23,679 bases of DNA. Source: a virus. The stretch lies in IMG/VR virus record IMGVR_UViG_3300030107_003648, positions 1-23,679 of that record; one strand, 5' to 3'. A model generated the notes under the pieces. It was not told the origin of the DNA, ran no database searches, and saw only the letters and a program-made list of their open reading frames with translations. The translations under genes and the position numbers were made by a program. Within the stretch, counting starts at the first letter, position 1; each line of letters starts with the position of its first letter. Of this stretch, positions 22,217 to 23,679 are shown piece by piece.

Positions 22217-23118
22217 TAATAACCTTTCCTCCAATTTTGCCCACGAGAACTAGTATTCCAACTTTGACCACTTAAATCATCTTGTATTAAATCATTATCC
22301 ACTTGAGATGGATTAATATTTGCAAAAGGACCTAAAAGACTATTAGTAAAATTCCAAACACCAGATTGAACATCTCCTGGTATATTTGAAAAATCAAGAT
22401 TATTTCCAAACGAAAAATTATTATCAAAATTTAAATCAGTTCCACCATCTACTTCAATTCCTGGAGCTGCTCCAGGAGCACCGTCTCCTCTTAGACCTTT
22501 AAGATAGTTTTTAACTTCTTCATCTTTATCTCCTAATAAAGTCGGTGACCAATTACTTATATCAGATGGGTCATAGCCTTCCATCCAATTTTTTCCACCA
22601 CCCCAACTAAGATTAGGTGTCGAGCCTGTAAAAGCAAATGGACTATTTGGGTCACCATAATTTAATTGACCTTTTACAACATTACCTAATCTTGCAAACC
22701 TATTTTGTCCAGGAAGAACATTATCAGGGTCTACAACGCTATCATCAGATACAAAAGCGTTAGGGTCACCTCCAATAGAATCATCTTCATACTCTAAATT
22801 TTCATCATCCCAATCCCATTCATAGTCAGGATTATCTTCATGCCATTTGTCATAAATAGCTTTATTTTTAGCTGCTTCTTCAGGACCAACATCATATGCT
22901 TGAGTAGGTTCTATTCCTAAAAAATCTTTAATCCTTCCAAAGGTTCTACCATATTTACCACCTTGAAATAAACCTTTATCATCAGTCATCCATGCAGGAT
23001 TATCACTACTATCACTAGCAATCCTACCTAAAAGTCCTTTTAGTTGGGAACCAGTATTCATCATATCATCTTTAAATTGTCGTCCTATATTACCATATCC
23101 ACCAAAAAATAAACTCAT
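22216..23118 (-). CDS. Hypothetical acidic Asp/Asn/Gly-rich late protein (300 aa)
   Basis: No family recognised. Residues 1-70 are Gly/Phe-rich and amphipathic. About 75-130 is extremely acidic (Y-E-W-D-W-D-D-E-N). The rest is Asn, Asp, Gly and Pro rich with many short repeats of N-F-D-N-type sequence (about 225-250), and looks largely disordered. Such acidic late proteins may mimic DNA, chaperone basic partners, or stay unfolded for transport through a narrow channel; I cannot choose between these. GGAGGAGGAGGAG (23123-23135) provides a very strong ribosome site, and both ends overlap neighbours as TAATG. Confidence 0.7.
   Translation of the reverse strand: MSLFFGGYGNIGRQFKDDMMNTGSQLKGLLGRIASDSSDNPAWMTDDKGLFQGGKYGRTFGRIKDFLGIEPTQAYDVGPEEAAKNKAIYDKWHEDNPDYEWDWDDENLEYEDDSIGGDPNAFVSDDSVVDPDNVLPGQNRFARLGNVVKGQLNYGDPNSPFAFTGSTPNLSWGGGKNWMEGYDPSDISNWSPTLLGDKDEEVKNYLKGLRGDGAPGAAPGIEVDGGTDLNFDNNFSFGNNLDFSNIPGDVQSGVWNFTNSLLGPFANINPSQVDNDLIQDDLSGQSWNTSSRGQNWRKGY
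22223..22232 (-). promoter_or_regulatory. Ribosome-binding site that decides the 22216 start
   Basis: GGAGGAAAGG on the minus strand ends six bases before the ATG at 22216. It overlaps the alternative TTG start at 22234, which has no site of its own. Confidence 0.6.
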
Positions 23119-23675
23119 TATTCTCCTCCTCCTCCGCTAAAATCCATACCTGCAACATCTAGTAATCCAGAACCTAATCCAGCCCATTTAGCTTGTGTCA
23201 TTTGTCTTTTTAATTGGTCATTTTGTAACCATCCTTGAGCTAAAGTTTCTCCATAACCTTTTTGTCCCTCAAGGTATTTATCCATTAAAGATATACCAGT
23301 TTGCCTATTGTTTAACAAATTTTGTTTCCATGTCTCCATTGCTTGATTTTGTGCTTTCATATAATTAGATTGAGATAATGCATTTTGTAACCCAGAAAAT
23401 CCACCAAGACCACCACTAGCTAAATTTCTTTGATTCATTCTATTTTGAGATGAAGCAAAATCCATTCCACTTTGTTGGTATTGGTTTAATAGATTTTGAT
23501 TTAAACCACTAGTAGAATCCATATATTCTTGAGACATATCATCGTATCTGTCAAGACCCTTTTTATAGTCTTGCATATAAAACTTTACTTTTTCTAAATT
23601 TTCATCTAGCCCTTTTGTAGCTTCATGAGCGCCTCTAAATTTAGAGTATAAGCCTGCACCAGCTAATGCTAACAT
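23118..23675 (-). CDS. T7 gp14-like internal virion protein, possibly 5'-truncated
   Basis: A 185-aa frame with an N-terminal glycine/alanine hydrophobic patch (L-A-L-A-G-A-G-L-Y), a Gln/Asn/Met-rich helical body, a Gly-rich spot (A-S-G-G-L-G-G-F, about 86-93), and a glycine tail (S-G-G-G-G-E). This composition and layout are typical of the T7 gp14/internal virion protein B type that inserts into the outer membrane during DNA ejection; the assignment is by pattern, not by confirmed alignment. The ATG at 23675 lies four bases from the window edge and the frame is open beyond it, so the true start may be upstream. It is the first visible gene of the leftward late block. Its tail codons double as the next gene's ribosome site. 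Confidence 0.6.
   Translation of the reverse strand: MLALAGAGLYSKFRGAHEATKGLDENLEKVKFYMQDYKKGLDRYDDMSQEYMDSTSGLNQNLLNQYQQSGMDFASSQNRMNQRNLASGGLGGFSGLQNALSQSNYMKAQNQAMETWKQNLLNNRQTGISLMDKYLEGQKGYGETLAQGWLQNDQLKRQMTQAKWAGLGSGLLDVAGMDFSGGGGE
23123..23135 (-). promoter_or_regulatory. Extended GGAGGAGGAGGAG ribosome-binding site
   Basis: A four-fold GGAG repeat on the minus strand lies four bases before the ATG at 23118 and at the same time encodes the Gly-rich end of the upstream protein. It is the strongest ribosome site of the late block. Confidence 0.6.
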
Positions 23676-23679
23676 CCCT

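Noticed and set aside
22217-22234. TTG start adding six residues to the 342-aa protein
   Set aside because: It lies inside the ribosome site of the ATG at 22216.
1-23679. tRNA genes, CRISPR arrays, insertion sequences or attachment sites
   Set aside because: Nothing with the needed structure was seen, and there is practically no intergenic space to hold them.

Overview
The window looks like part of the genome of a lytic, double-stranded DNA tailed bacteriophage. Coding is almost continuous: neighbouring genes overlap or sit within a few bases of each other, and no stretch over about 35 bases is gene-free. The DNA is AT-rich (about one third G+C by eye, not computed). Recognisable genes are phage replication/recombination functions on one strand and probable internal-virion (ejection) proteins plus one giant polyvalent protein on the other. 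Strong AAGGAG-type Shine-Dalgarno sequences precede many genes, which argues against a Bacteroidetes host. The AT-richness and gene set suit a marine proteobacterial phage, but the host is inference only. No terminase, capsid, portal, tail, lysis, tRNA or integrase gene is visible; these must lie outside the window.

Region 1 (1-8173, rightward) is a replication and accessory operon. In order: an unrecognised 300-aa protein (possibly cut by the window edge), a JAB/JAMM-type metalloprotease, a ThiF/E1-like ubiquitin-activating enzyme, a Sak4-type RecA-fold ATPase, a probable ssDNA-binding partner, a fused AEP primase-PriCT-DnaB-type helicase, a small unknown protein, an HTH_39-type DNA-binding protein, an HNH endonuclease, a run of tiny overlapping genes (30-49 aa, including a zinc ribbon and an HTH mini-protein), a RecB/Cas4-like PD-(D/E)XK nuclease, and three more small proteins. 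Primase-helicase, Sak4, SSB and exonuclease together could provide origin priming, unwinding and recombination-dependent replication. The JAB+E1 pair embedded with them is a partial ubiquitin-like pathway with no visible ubiquitin-like protein or E2.

Region 2 (23679 down to 8170, leftward) is a late block. It starts with a T7 gp14-like Gln/Asn-rich protein and continues through four proteins rich in glycine, acidic residues or hydrophobic segments. It then reaches a 3122-aa giant protein and ends with a 561-aa membrane-active-looking protein. Several junctions use the TAATG stop/start overlap with strong Shine-Dalgarno sequences.

The most important observation is in the giant protein. Residues about 1473-1520 contain R-x-P followed 39 residues later by A-D-L-D-G-D (D1512, D1514, D1516). 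This matches the active-site double-psi beta-barrel of the multisubunit RNA polymerase beta-prime subunit. A candidate beta-like barrel lies about 350 residues upstream, and a SLOG nucleotide-binding-like domain lies near residues 390-590. I infer a single-chain two-barrel RNA polymerase of the YonO/crAss-like class, probably packaged in the virion and injected with the ejection proteins, so that the phage can transcribe its early genes itself.

The two blocks converge at 8170-8173, where the two stop codons overlap. An imperfect hairpin with T-runs on both sides could be a bidirectional terminator.
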